Notes under the pieces: model-generated
Told to the model about the DNA's origin: nothing
Databases searched by the model: none
Seen by the model: the letters and a program-made list of their open reading frames with translations, nothing else
Program-made: the position numbers and the translations under genes
NCBI GenBank assembly: GCA_964479125.1
Contig: CAYZJK010000009.1
Span: 1-25,651 of the forward strand
DNA: 25,651 nt
Origin: CAYZJK01 sp964479125
GTDB taxonomy: Bacteria; Patescibacteriota; Saccharimonadia; Saccharimonadales; Saccharimonadaceae
Direction: 5' to 3'
In this document: positions 16,645-23,349 of the stretch, piece by piece
Numbering within the stretch: the first letter of the stretch is position 1
Layout: the number at the start of each line of letters is the position of its first letter

Positions 16645-17745
16645 TTAGCTCTTAAGCGGCATAATGATGTGCTTGTAGTTGCTATTCTTACCATCAGTTG
16701 TAAAGAGGGTAGGGGCAAGCTTACCATTAAAGCTAAAGTGAACATCTTTTCCTTCAATCGCCGATAGAGCATCAGTGATGAAGCGTGAATTTAGTGTCAC
16801 CACTCCATCTCCAACTACCTTGGCCTTAGCTTCTGAAGTGTTTTCTCCTAACTCAGATGCTACCGAGTGTAGTGAGATAGACTGACTCTCTTCATTAAGA
16901 GTAATCGTTACACTTCCACCTGAATCGCGAGCGAACAAGCCAGCTACCTTAACTATGCGAACAAACTCTTCCCTTGAAACAACTGCAATGTTATCTCCCT
17001 CCTTGGGGATAAGTTGTTGATAAGGAGGGAAGTTGCCATCAATTAGCTGGCTTGTTATTTCACTACCGTCTAACCTAAAGCGAACTTGAGCTTCATCAAA
17101 TAGAACCTCTACCTCGCTAACGTCTTCAGTAATCGATCGAAGCACCTCCTGTAGGGAAGTAGTTGGAATAATTGCAGCCACCTCACTGGTTGTATCGACT
17201 AGGTGACGCTGAGATAGTCGGTAGCCATCTGTTCCAGCTAGGTAAAGACCACCCTCCTCAGAGTGCCAGTAAACACCGGTTAATACTGGGCGAGTTGAGT
17301 CTGAGCTAGTTGTGATAATAGTCTGAGAGACAGCCTGCTTAAAATCAGCTGGCTTAATCACATACTTAATAGCTGAGTCTTCATCAATAGTAGGGAGCTC
17401 TGGAAAATCTTCTGCTGCTACACCATTAATAGTTGAACTATAAGTACCAGACTTTACATATAGCTGAGTACCTTTAACAGTTAGGGTGACCTGACCCTTA
17501 GGTAGACTAGAGATGAACTCGGTTAAAAGACGGGCTGGTACAGTGATTGATCCTGGTTTAACAATCTTAGCTCCAACATACTGCTGTGAAGATATCTCCA
17601 TATTCATAGCAGCTACTAATAGACGAGTACCATCAGTCCTTAAAAGGATGTTGCTGAGAATAGGTAATTGTGTTCTGGTTGAAGCTACACGATTGGCTGC
17701 AGTAAGTGCTTTGGTTAGGTTTTCCTGAAGGACTGACAGTTCCAT
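16645..17745 (-). CDS. dnaN: DNA polymerase III sliding clamp (beta subunit)
   Basis: The 366-residue product has the length and the three-domain clamp pattern of DnaN: MELSVLQENLTKALTAANRV at the start, PVLTGVYWHSEEGGLYLAGTDGYRLS in the middle and the C-terminal TLFTTDGKNSNYKHIIMPLKS. Two copies form a ring that tethers the replicative polymerase to DNA. The start is preceded by AAGGA about 9 nt upstream. It lies between dnaA (270 nt upstream, same strand) and recF, the classic origin order. A degenerate DnaA box near 17799 lies close to where its promoter should be, but no convincing promoter pair is visible. Confidence 0.97.
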   Translation of the reverse strand: MELSVLQENLTKALTAANRVASTRTQLPILSNILLRTDGTRLLVAAMNMEISSQQYVGAKIVKPGSITVPARLLTEFISSLPKGQVTLTVKGTQLYVKSGTYSSTINGVAAEDFPELPTIDEDSAIKYVIKPADFKQAVSQTIITTSSDSTRPVLTGVYWHSEEGGLYLAGTDGYRLSQRHLVDTTSEVAAIIPTTSLQEVLRSITEDVSEVEVLFDEAQVRFRLDGSEITSQLIDGNFPPYQQLIPKEGDNIAVVSREEFVRIVKVAGLFARDSGGSVTITLNEESQSISLHSVASELGENTSEAKAKVVGDGVVTLNSRFITDALSAIEGKDVHFSFNGKLAPTLFTTDGKNSNYKHIIMPLKS

Positions 17746-18015
17746 TATTATTATTCCTTTCTTAAGTTTCTTTATTTGGTGGTCGTTATAGTAGGCGTTG
17801 TGGATACTGGGTATAACTGGTTAATTAACAGGGATGGTTTGGGTCGAAATGGCTGTGTATTACTATGTGCATCCTGTGGGTAGAAGTAAGTGTATAAGTA
17901 GTGGATATACACACGATGGATGTGGTTTATGAGTTGTCTACACAGACCTGTGGATGAGCTTACACAACTTATACCACCATCTATCCCAAGGCTATGCACA
18001 GGGTTTCCACAGGCT
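17746..18015. other. Candidate origin segment between dnaN and dnaA
   Basis: This 270-bp gap has no supportable gene but several 9-mers close to the DnaA box (TTATCCACA or its complement). One-mismatch copies are TGTGGATAC at 17799-17807 and TGTGGATGA at 17949-17957. Two-mismatch copies are AGTGGATAT at 17900-17908, CTATGCACA at 17992-18000 and GTTTCCACA at 18003-18011. Clusters between dnaA and dnaN are common in bacterial origins. Whether this part or the region upstream of dnaA holds the unwinding site cannot be decided from sequence alone. Confidence 0.6.
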
Positions 18016-19392
18016 TTAAGCATACAATCTCTCCCTAATATCGGCTACATTTTCACGTATGGTATGGTCTAATTTGATCGCTTTGTCAATCTTCTCAACC
18101 GAGTGAATAGCCGTAGTATGATCCTTGCGCCCTAACTCACCAGCAATCTTCGGAAAGCTTAAGTGGAGCTCACTGCGCAGTAGGTACATAGCGATTTGTC
18201 GTGGCAGAACAATATGTCGGTCACGCTTAGCGCTACAAATATCTTCAATGCTTAATTGGAAGTACTTGGCAGTCTTATCTATAACTTGCTTAGGTGTTAA
18301 GTGTTGTGGTCTAGTTTGGCGTGTATTGCCGATTAGTCCTTCAGCGGCAGAAAGGTCTGGTGTTACGCCGCGCATTTCAGCATAAGCTAGCAGTTGGTTT
18401 AGTGCACCCTCTAACTCACGGACGTTAGTCTTAATGTTTTTAGCCAGGTATTCGACTGTACTTTTATCAAGCTCAACGTTAGATAGTGAAGCTTTAGTTT
18501 CGATGATGGCACAACGAGTTTCAAAGTCTGGCATTTGAATATCGATTGTCATGCCCCATTCGAATCGACTACGTAGGCGTTCGGTTAGGGTAGGGATATT
18601 CTTTGGTGGTTTATCTGAGCTGATAATAATCTGCTTATTGTTTTGATGTAGTTCATTGAAGGTATGGAAGAATTCTTCCTGAGTCTTCTCTTTGTCAGCG
18701 ATAAACTGCATGTCATCAATTATCAATACATCGACGTTACGGTACTTGTCTGAAAAGCCAGCTTTTTTGAATCGAATACTATCTAGGAACTCCTTAACAA
18801 AAGTCTCAGTCGTTATATATAGAACTTCCATATTAGGATTTTTAGCGACAATTTCATTACCAACTGCTTGCATTAAGTGAGTCTTACCTAGACCAACTCC
18901 ACCATAGAGGAAGAGTGGATTGTATTTACTGCCTGGACTAGCCGCCACTGCTTGGCAAGCCGTATAGGCAAGATCGTTACTCGAGCCAACAATGAAGTTC
19001 TCAAAAGTATAGCGAGGGTTTAGTCCGTTTGTGTTTTTTACTTGAGTCTTTGGCTTTGGTAGGGTGGCAACTAGTCGATCGGCTGGAGGAGCGCTCGCGC
19101 TAACTGCTCGAGTAGTGGTCTCACGATTAACTACCGTTCTTTTACCGCGAATGTTTACTTTGTATTCAACGTCACGAACATTGATACCGTTCTTTTCTAG
19201 GACAGCTCGAACTTGAGCGTCATATTTGATTTGAAATTGCCTAATAGCGAATACGTTGGGAACTCCTACGGTAGCCTTGTCGTCAGTTAGGTCTAAGAGT
19301 TCAGTATTCTGAAACCAAGTGACGAACGTAGCATTTGGGACCGAGAGTTGGATCTCTCCCAAGGCGCTCTGCCAAATTGCATGTAGCGACAT
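18016..19392 (-). CDS. dnaA: Chromosomal replication initiator DnaA
   Basis: DnaA binds origin boxes and opens the DNA for helicase loading. From the ATG at 19392 the product has 458 residues. Domain I begins HAIWQSALGEIQLSVPNATFVTWF. A variable linker lies at about 85-125. The AAA+ core carries Walker A (GGVGLGKTH, about 164-172), Walker B (VLIIDD, about 222-227) and the RLRSRFEWG arginine box. Domain IV contains the DNA-binding signature GRKDHTTAIHS. The longer reading frame would begin at 19536 but would run through the promoter and a DnaA box. The ATG at 19392 has GGAGGGG 8 nt upstream and the normal DnaA N-terminus, so it is preferred. It lies on the same strand as dnaN and recF. Confidence 0.97.
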   Translation of the reverse strand: MSLHAIWQSALGEIQLSVPNATFVTWFQNTELLDLTDDKATVGVPNVFAIRQFQIKYDAQVRAVLEKNGINVRDVEYKVNIRGKRTVVNRETTTRAVSASAPPADRLVATLPKPKTQVKNTNGLNPRYTFENFIVGSSNDLAYTACQAVAASPGSKYNPLFLYGGVGLGKTHLMQAVGNEIVAKNPNMEVLYITTETFVKEFLDSIRFKKAGFSDKYRNVDVLIIDDMQFIADKEKTQEEFFHTFNELHQNNKQIIISSDKPPKNIPTLTERLRSRFEWGMTIDIQMPDFETRCAIIETKASLSNVELDKSTVEYLAKNIKTNVRELEGALNQLLAYAEMRGVTPDLSAAEGLIGNTRQTRPQHLTPKQVIDKTAKYFQLSIEDICSAKRDRHIVLPRQIAMYLLRSELHLSFPKIAGELGRKDHTTAIHSVEKIDKAIKLDHTIRENVADIRERLYA

Positions 19393-19400
19393 GCTTATTA

Positions 19401-19407
19401 CCCCTCC
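19401..19407 (-). promoter_or_regulatory. Ribosome-binding site of dnaA
   Basis: Read on the minus strand this is GGAGGGG, 8 nt before the ATG at 19392. It is the main reason to choose that start over the upstream in-frame ATGs. Confidence 0.8.
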
Positions 19408-19441
19408 ATTTAGATAGATTAATGTTTCTGGATTACTTAAC

Positions 19442-19470
19442 ATTATAGAGAAGGGAAGAGTTTTCCACAA
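19442..19470 (-). promoter_or_regulatory. Promoter of dnaA overlapped by a DnaA box
   Basis: On the minus strand a perfect TATAAT (19442-19447) has a weak TTGTGG (19465-19470) 17 bp upstream, giving a predicted leader of about 43 nt. A DnaA box, TTTTCCACA on the plus strand (19461-19469), covers the -35 element. This arrangement suits repression of dnaA by its own product. Confidence 0.6.
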
Positions 19471-19513
19471 GTAACAAGACCATTGGAATGAAATGAATTC
19501 AAACAGTAGTAAA

Positions 19514-19554
19514 TTATCCACAGACAGACGTCTCATCTGTTAATCTGTGGATAA
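19514..19554. repeat. Inverted pair of consensus DnaA boxes
   Basis: TTATCCACA (19514-19522) and TGTGGATAA (19546-19554) are perfect consensus DnaA boxes. They lie within a larger inverted repeat whose 11-bp arms are TTATCCACAGA (19514-19524) and TCTGTGGATAA (19544-19554), with a 19-bp centre. It sits about 70-110 bp upstream of the dnaA promoter -10 element. Confidence 0.85.
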
Positions 19555-19735
19555 CTCTGATATTTCTGGGGACAACTAAAATTAGTTAGAGTATATTTGG
19601 CAGTCTTTTCAAGCATTATGAACTGGTGAAGATTTGCAGGTACAGTAGTAGGTGGGTATTGCAGATTGAAAATATTATTATTAAGTATTTTTGTACATAA
19701 TCCGTAGATAGACACTGTGTTTTAAGCATAAACTG

Positions 19736-19764
19736 TTGACCAGGCTGCGTAATTATTCGATAAT
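19736..19764 (+). promoter_or_regulatory. Strong sigma-70-type promoter of small gene 1
   Basis: TTGACC (19736-19741) and GATAAT (19759-19764) are exactly 17 bp apart, each with one mismatch to consensus. The predicted start is near 19771 (GGCT). It gives a leader of about 140 nt before the TTG start codon at 19913. Confidence 0.75.
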
Positions 19765-19770
19765 TGTATA

Positions 19771-19912
19771 GGCTAAAGCAGCTCTTACAAAGAGATGTAA
19801 ATGCCTCTCGATACTAGGTAGAGCTACCCCTCCGTCTAGGTTCGCAAAACTTCAACTACAAATAATACAGATCAAGTACTCAACCGTAGTTCACACGACA
19901 CAGGAGTTTACC
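19771..19912 (+). other. Long 5' leader of small gene 1, no recognised RNA family
   Basis: The leader is unusually long for a gene of 47 codons. Small hairpins can be drawn (TTACA/TGTAA around 19785-19800; GGTA/TACC around 19831-19842), but I see no match to tmRNA, SRP RNA, 6S RNA, tRNA or a known riboswitch. It may be a regulatory leader or contain a small RNA. Confidence 0.35.
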
Positions 19913-20056
19913 TTGTTTATTCTTGAAGAACACGATGAGACAACTGAGCCGAAGTACCCGAAGAAGATTCCTCTTAAGGAGAGGATTGCTACCATCGCTT
20001 TATTTGGCTTAACAGCCGGTACGTTTGGAGCCTTTGTGGTATTTACAGTAATGTAG
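19913..20056 (+). CDS. Small single-pass membrane protein (47 residues)
   Basis: A TTG start at 19913 has GGAG 6 nt upstream (19903-19906) and no in-frame ATG or GTG nearby. The product runs MFILEEHDETTEPKYPKKIP, then LKERIATIALFGLTAGTFGA and FVVFTVM. It has an acidic then basic N-terminal half and a C-terminal membrane segment at about 25-47, so the N-terminus should be cytoplasmic. A strong promoter upstream and an intrinsic terminator 30 nt downstream make it a one-gene transcription unit, which is the main support for it being real. I do not recognise the family. The neighbouring small gene at 20219 has the same size and topology but little obvious sequence similarity. Confidence 0.6.
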   Translation: MFILEEHDETTEPKYPKKIPLKERIATIALFGLTAGTFGAFVVFTVM

Positions 20057-20085
20057 CTTCATGAAGCGAACACCGAGGCATGCCG

Positions 20086-20111
20086 CCGACTCTAATATGG
20101 GTCGGTTTTTT
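20086..20111 (+). terminator. Intrinsic terminator after small gene 1
   Basis: CCGACTC (20086-20092) pairs with GGGTCGG (20099-20105) around a 6-nt loop, with one G-T pair, followed by six T (20106-20111). A 12-bp perfect palindrome, GCTTCATGAAGC (20056-20067), lies just upstream at the stop codon. Confidence 0.8.
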
Positions 20112-20148
20112 ATATTGAGTCTATATTATCGTTAACTCTTATTCCTGC

Positions 20149-20177
20149 TTGACTATTTGTAGTGAAAATGGTAGAGT
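20149..20177 (+). promoter_or_regulatory. Promoter of small gene 2
   Basis: TTGACT (20149-20154) and TAGAGT (20172-20177) are separated by 17 bp. The predicted start near 20184 gives a leader of about 35 nt that contains the AAAGGA ribosome-binding site at 20207-20212. Confidence 0.6.
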
Positions 20178-20218
20178 ATGGGCATCATCATTTCCCGCCC
20201 ACCTAGAAAGGAACTATG

Positions 20219-20365
20219 ATGAACTCCAATCAGGAGACACAGACCAATCACACCTTTACTAGGGTGGAAATTGCAGTCCAGACTGGCGTCGCGATATTCA
20301 TTACGGCTGTAGTTGTTTTTATCTCGATCAGTCAGGTCGATGCAACGACCCTCCACCTGCTCTAA
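20219..20365 (+). CDS. Small single-pass membrane protein (48 residues)
   Basis: The product begins MNSNQETQTNHTFTRVEIAV and continues with a membrane segment at about residues 19-40 (QTGVAIFITAVVVFISIS), ending VDATTLHLL. An ATG at 20216 directly before this one is also possible, but the AAAGGA site at 20207-20212 is better placed (6 nt) for the ATG at 20219. A promoter about 35 nt upstream of the leader and two intrinsic terminators downstream mark it as a separate transcription unit. I do not recognise the family. Its position directly after another gene for a protein of the same size suggests the two belong together, but their sequences are not clearly related. Confidence 0.6.
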   Translation: MNSNQETQTNHTFTRVEIAVQTGVAIFITAVVVFISISQVDATTLHLL

Positions 20366-20396
20366 AGGATAGAAGTTGGTTCTATATAAGCAGGGT

Positions 20397-20427
20397 ATGC
20401 CGATCCCCTCAAAGTATCGGCATTTTT
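20397..20427 (+). terminator. Intrinsic terminator after small gene 2
   Basis: ATGCCGAT (20397-20404) and ATCGGCAT (20416-20423) form a perfect 8-bp stem with an 11-nt loop, followed by a short T run (20423-20427). Confidence 0.8.
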
Positions 20428-20439
20428 CCTTTTAAAGAC

Positions 20440-20460
20440 AGACTCCAGGTGAGTCTTTTT
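20440..20460 (+). terminator. Second, back-up intrinsic terminator
   Basis: AGACTC (20440-20445) pairs with GAGTCT (20451-20456) around a 5-nt loop, and five T lie at 20456-20460. It stands 13 nt after the first terminator, so the small gene ends with two in tandem. Confidence 0.7.
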
Positions 20461-20491
20461 CATTTGTCTATTATATATCCATAACACCACA

Positions 20492-20527
20492 TTGACTTAA
20501 GTACAAAATAATGCTAATGTATATAAT
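20492..20527 (+). promoter_or_regulatory. Likely promoter region of the 842-residue protein gene
   Basis: TTGACT (20492-20497) has TAATGT 17 bp downstream (20515-20520), and a perfect TATAAT lies at 20522-20527. The best pairing is unclear. Either choice would start transcription at about 20527-20534, inside the longest reading frame and 13-20 nt before the ATG at 20547. Confidence 0.45.
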
Positions 20528-20546
20528 AGTAAAACATATACAAGAT

Positions 20547-23075
20547 ATGCGAAAAGAAAAATTTACACATACACTAAACCCACATGAAGACCTACCTCCG
20601 CTTCCTGGATTAGGTAATGAATTTACTAATAGTAGTGATCTTCCACCTATGCCGCAGTTTGACATGCCTGGTTCGTTTGAGTTTGGTTCTGGTTTTGAGA
20701 CTCGTGAGGAAAAAATTGCTCACGAGCTCGGCGAGCTGGCACTTGCTTCGACGGTTACACTTGAAACTAACACTAGCCTTGAAGTAGAGTCAGGTGAATC
20801 TAAACTTAATGAGTTTGCCATAGAGAACTTAGAGAGTATGGACTTTAATGCTGAGCAAGAGCAGCGTGCGATGGATTTACTTAATAGTAATAACCCAGAG
20901 ACTCTTCCTGCTAGAAGGGTGATTGAATCAGTCTTAGCGGATGATCTTCTAGTTGAACACATTAAAGGTCGTAGTAGGCACGCTTTCTCAGACAGTTCTG
21001 AAATAGACTTTGATTTAATGACAGATACTAAGACTAAACTACTTAATGTTATTGAATATGCCGAAGATGCAAACTATAGGCACAGCATAGATAATTTTAA
21101 TGAATTCTTCGAGTCTACAAACCTAGTCTATATGGAGGCAAGGGATTCAGGTTATCCTGAGGATCTATTAGTGAGAGATAGACTAGCTATTTTCTCACGT
21201 TACTCTGGCAATTCAGTTCCATTAGGTAAGACTGTAGTTGAGCATAGTATTGATAAGTCATTAAGAAACTTTAATACCGCTGCTGATTTAGGTGAGGGTG
21301 CAAATACACTTAGGGAGGTTGACCCTGGCGTAGCTAAGTCAATCCTACAGAATGAAGCATATAGAAGAGAAAGCTTAGAGAACTACGATAAACTCGATAG
21401 TGATAAGTGCCTAGAGATAGCTAAGGCTATTGAGAAGATTAAGACTCACGAAGATGAAGATGTCGTTAAATCCGGATTAAGCGCATTAGAGCGTAATATC
21501 GGTGAGGGCTATGAAAACAATATTCATATGGCCCAGTTTATGGATGAGCTTATATCTAGTGAGAAGCTAGATATAGTTAAGAGTCATGAAAACTTAGAGA
21601 TATTCTCAAGAGATGAGGTCGCTAGGTTTAACGAAGGTGAATCAAGTGAAAGCTTCATTAAAGGAATGGAAGATCTTATAGATTGGAGTAGTGAAGCTGG
21701 CTATACTGACTCAACAGATATCGAGTTTATAGATAGTATCGCTTGTGGTTTATCTAGATCACGCAGCCCAGAGACTTTTGTTGAGAACTTTAAGAATTTA
21801 GAGTTTGTAGATAGATTAAGGAACAATCCTGAAGATGGTAACTTAGACGAGTATCGAAGAGATATTGTACTCTATTTATTCAGTGGATCTAGTGACTGGT
21901 TGGCTAACAATCCAGAGCTAACTAACGCAGCGTATGCCATGTACGACTCTCAGGAATCTAAGCAGAAAAAAGACTTTAGGCTACTACTTTCAGCGAAGGA
22001 GAGGCTTGAGAGAGAATTTATGCCCCTTAGCGAAGAGTACAAGGATCAGATAGATAGTCACTTTAATGAAACCTACTCTAAGTACATTAATCGCACCGAT
22101 AAGGATGGTAATCGATTCGATTCAGTCTGGTCTATATATCACGCGATAGATGATAGCTATAAGCATCGTGATGAAAAGGGATTGAATCCAGAGGCGCTCG
22201 AGTGGTTTGATTCTTCTTCAGACTTACCTATGTTTGCCTACCCATCAGTCGCTAGTATGCGTAATGAAGCTGTCGCTAACGGCGTAGAGGATAATCCGAA
22301 GGCAGTATATGACTTCATATATAACGACCCGGAAATGGTTTCTAAGTTGTCTAGCATAAACCGAGATAAGTACATCAAGAGTCGACTAGTTAATGACTAT
22401 GAGTATATTGAGCAGTTTGTACCTGGCATGCAGGCTGGTGGGCGCATATCTGACGAAGAGAAGTTTGACCAACTTCAAAACAGAGCCCTTAGAGAGGCAT
22501 ACAATAGGCAAGAAAGTTTCCGAACCTTCATTAATATAAATCAGGACACCCTAAAGATGGTTGCAGAAAAAGACATGCAGCTGAAGTCTATATTGGATGC
22601 TGGTGTTGAAGTTAATCATGGTGACGCCTATAACGCACGCCGAAGTGGTGTCGAAGTAGCTCTCGGTATCAGGTCTATGAACAGCGATGAATCACATCCA
22701 ATATATGGATCAGCAGGATTCGTTGATCGAGGATATCCTGATGGCGCTTGGGGTTACGGTGAGGTAATGTTGGTATTCAATGATGAGGAGATGAACTCTA
22801 GGAGTACCTTTACGGCAGCGGATAGTTTCCATGGAGCCGACAGAATGACCCGCGAAGATGCGATGATTGTTAGGGCAGCTAAGGACATCAATGGTATCAA
22901 GCACACTAGAACCTCTGACTATGTAGAAGTTCAAGTAAGAGGTAGTGTCGATATCTCTAAGGCTGAGAAGATATGTGTTGAAGACTTTAACGCAGCTGAA
23001 AATCTACGCCAGTTCCTACCAGAAGAGATGCATAGCAAGATAGTTGTACGATCAGTCAACAAGAATAATCCATAA
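20547..23075 (+). CDS. Large soluble acidic protein with possible ADP-ribosyltransferase-like C-terminus
   Basis: From the ATG at 20547 the product has 842 residues. The same frame could start at 20511 (854 residues), but that ATG lies upstream of a TATAAT (20522-20527) and adds an unlikely N-terminus. Neither start has a clear ribosome-binding site. There is no signal peptide or membrane segment. Residues 1-60 are rich in P and L (LPPLPGLGNEF). Most of the rest is acidic and helix-rich with many D, E, S and N. The last 155 residues contain HPIYGSAGFVDRG, WGYGEVMLVF and SRSTFTAADSFHG. This order (P-x-YG, YG-D/E, TFT-x-x-DS) resembles DUF3626 and a domain found at the C-terminus of some phage head proteins, which I associate with ADP-ribosyltransferase-like folds. 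That link is tentative. It could be a secreted or injected effector, given the VirB4-type locus nearby. Confidence 0.75.
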   Translation: MRKEKFTHTLNPHEDLPPLPGLGNEFTNSSDLPPMPQFDMPGSFEFGSGFETREEKIAHELGELALASTVTLETNTSLEVESGESKLNEFAIENLESMDFNAEQEQRAMDLLNSNNPETLPARRVIESVLADDLLVEHIKGRSRHAFSDSSEIDFDLMTDTKTKLLNVIEYAEDANYRHSIDNFNEFFESTNLVYMEARDSGYPEDLLVRDRLAIFSRYSGNSVPLGKTVVEHSIDKSLRNFNTAADLGEGANTLREVDPGVAKSILQNEAYRRESLENYDKLDSDKCLEIAKAIEKIKTHEDEDVVKSGLSALERNIGEGYENNIHMAQFMDELISSEKLDIVKSHENLEIFSRDEVARFNEGESSESFIKGMEDLIDWSSEAGYTDSTDIEFIDSIACGLSRSRSPETFVENFKNLEFVDRLRNNPEDGNLDEYRRDIVLYLFSGSSDWLANNPELTNAAYAMYDSQESKQKKDFRLLLSAKERLEREFMPLSEEYKDQIDSHFNETYSKYINRTDKDGNRFDSVWSIYHAIDDSYKHRDEKGLNPEALEWFDSSSDLPMFAYPSVASMRNEAVANGVEDNPKAVYDFIYNDPEMVSKLSSINRDKYIKSRLVNDYEYIEQFVPGMQAGGRISDEEKFDQLQNRALREAYNRQESFRTFININQDTLKMVAEKDMQLKSILDAGVEVNHGDAYNARRSGVEVALGIRSMNSDESHPIYGSAGFVDRGYPDGAWGYGEVMLVFNDEEMNSRSTFTAADSFHGADRMTREDAMIVRAAKDINGIKHTRTSDYVEVQVRGSVDISKAEKICVEDFNAAENLRQFLPEEMHSKIVVRSVNKNNP

Positions 23076-23119
23076 CCCATAACTAGCTTCACTAGCAGTA
23101 GTTAGTCAAGTCGAAGTAT

Positions 23120-23148
23120 TTGATTAATTGCTTAAATTGGGGTATGAT
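23120..23148 (+). promoter_or_regulatory. Promoter of rpmH
   Basis: TTGATT (23120-23125) and TATGAT (23143-23148) are 17 bp apart. The predicted transcript start, near 23155, is about 3 nt before the rpmH ATG at 23158, so the mRNA would be practically leaderless; no ribosome-binding site is present. Confidence 0.7.
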
Positions 23149-23157
23149 TGTAAAGAT

Positions 23158-23295
23158 ATGCCAAAGCGAACACACCAACCACATAAGCGACACCGCGCTC
23201 GTACACACGGGTTCCGTGCTCGAATTTCTAGTAAGGGTGGTCGTGCTGTAATCAAGCGACGACGCATCAAGGGCCGTGCCCGACTTACTGTATAA
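23158..23295 (+). CDS. rpmH: Large ribosomal subunit protein bL34
   Basis: The 45-residue, strongly basic product (MPKRTHQPHKRHRARTHGFR, then the ISSKGGRAVIKRRRIKGRAR segment) matches bL34 throughout. The conserved R-x-HGFRAR and GR-x-V-x-x-RRR-x-KGR positions are present. It binds 23S rRNA in the large subunit. It lies in the usual place beside rnpA near the origin. It is separated from rnpA by an intrinsic terminator, so much of its transcription should end before rnpA. Confidence 0.97.
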   Translation: MPKRTHQPHKRHRARTHGFRARISSKGGRAVIKRRRIKGRARLTV

Positions 23296-23297
23296 GT

Positions 23298-23326
23298 AAA
23301 ACAGTCACCAAGAGGTGGCTGTTTTT
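23298..23326 (+). terminator. Intrinsic terminator between rpmH and rnpA
   Basis: CAGTCACC (23302-23309) pairs with GGTGGCTG (23314-23321) around an AAGA loop, with one G-T pair. It is flanked by A-rich and T-rich sides that extend the stem, and five T follow (23322-23326). Confidence 0.8.
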
Positions 23327-23334
23327 GTTATACT
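23326..23334 (+). promoter_or_regulatory. Extended -10 promoter of rnpA
   Basis: TGTTATACT fits the extended -10 form TGnTATAAT with one mismatch and begins right at the end of the rpmH terminator. No -35 element is visible. The predicted start, near 23341, lies about 9 nt before the rnpA ATG, again with almost no leader. Confidence 0.5.
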
Positions 23335-23349
23335 TATTATTACCTACTT

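Larger units (their letters stand above)
19393..19912. other. Divergent intergenic region upstream of dnaA, candidate oriC
   Basis: This 520-bp region separates the leftward dnaA block from the rightward small genes. It holds the dnaA promoter, three good DnaA boxes (19461, 19514, 19546), and a 35-bp AT-rich stretch at 19666-19700 that could be a duplex-unwinding element. Two AGTAGTA-like stretches (19505-19511, 19645-19651) weakly resemble DnaA-trios. A rightward promoter lies at 19736-19764 and the leader of the first small gene fills the rest. I see no convincing protein gene in it. Confidence 0.6.

Noticed and set aside
17772..18023. 83-codon minus-strand frame between dnaA and dnaN
   Set aside because: It overlaps the dnaA 3' end and the DnaA-box cluster, has no domain-like pattern and no ribosome-binding site.
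19393..19536. N-terminal extension of DnaA to an ATG at 19536
   Set aside because: It would include the dnaA promoter and a DnaA box as coding sequence; ATG 19392 has a strong ribosome-binding site and the normal DnaA N-terminus.
19533..19715. 60-codon minus-strand frame upstream of dnaA
   Set aside because: It runs through a consensus DnaA box and the AT-rich stretch and has unremarkable composition; it is better explained as origin DNA.
19771..19912. tmRNA, SRP RNA or tRNA in the leader of the first small gene
   Set aside because: I found neither the tmRNA ends, nor the SRP helix 8 motif, nor a tRNA cloverleaf with a CCA-like end.
23076..23119. Terminator after the 842-residue protein gene
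   Set aside because: Short repeats (ACTAGC twice, AACTA/TAGTT) are present, but there is no stable stem followed by T residues.
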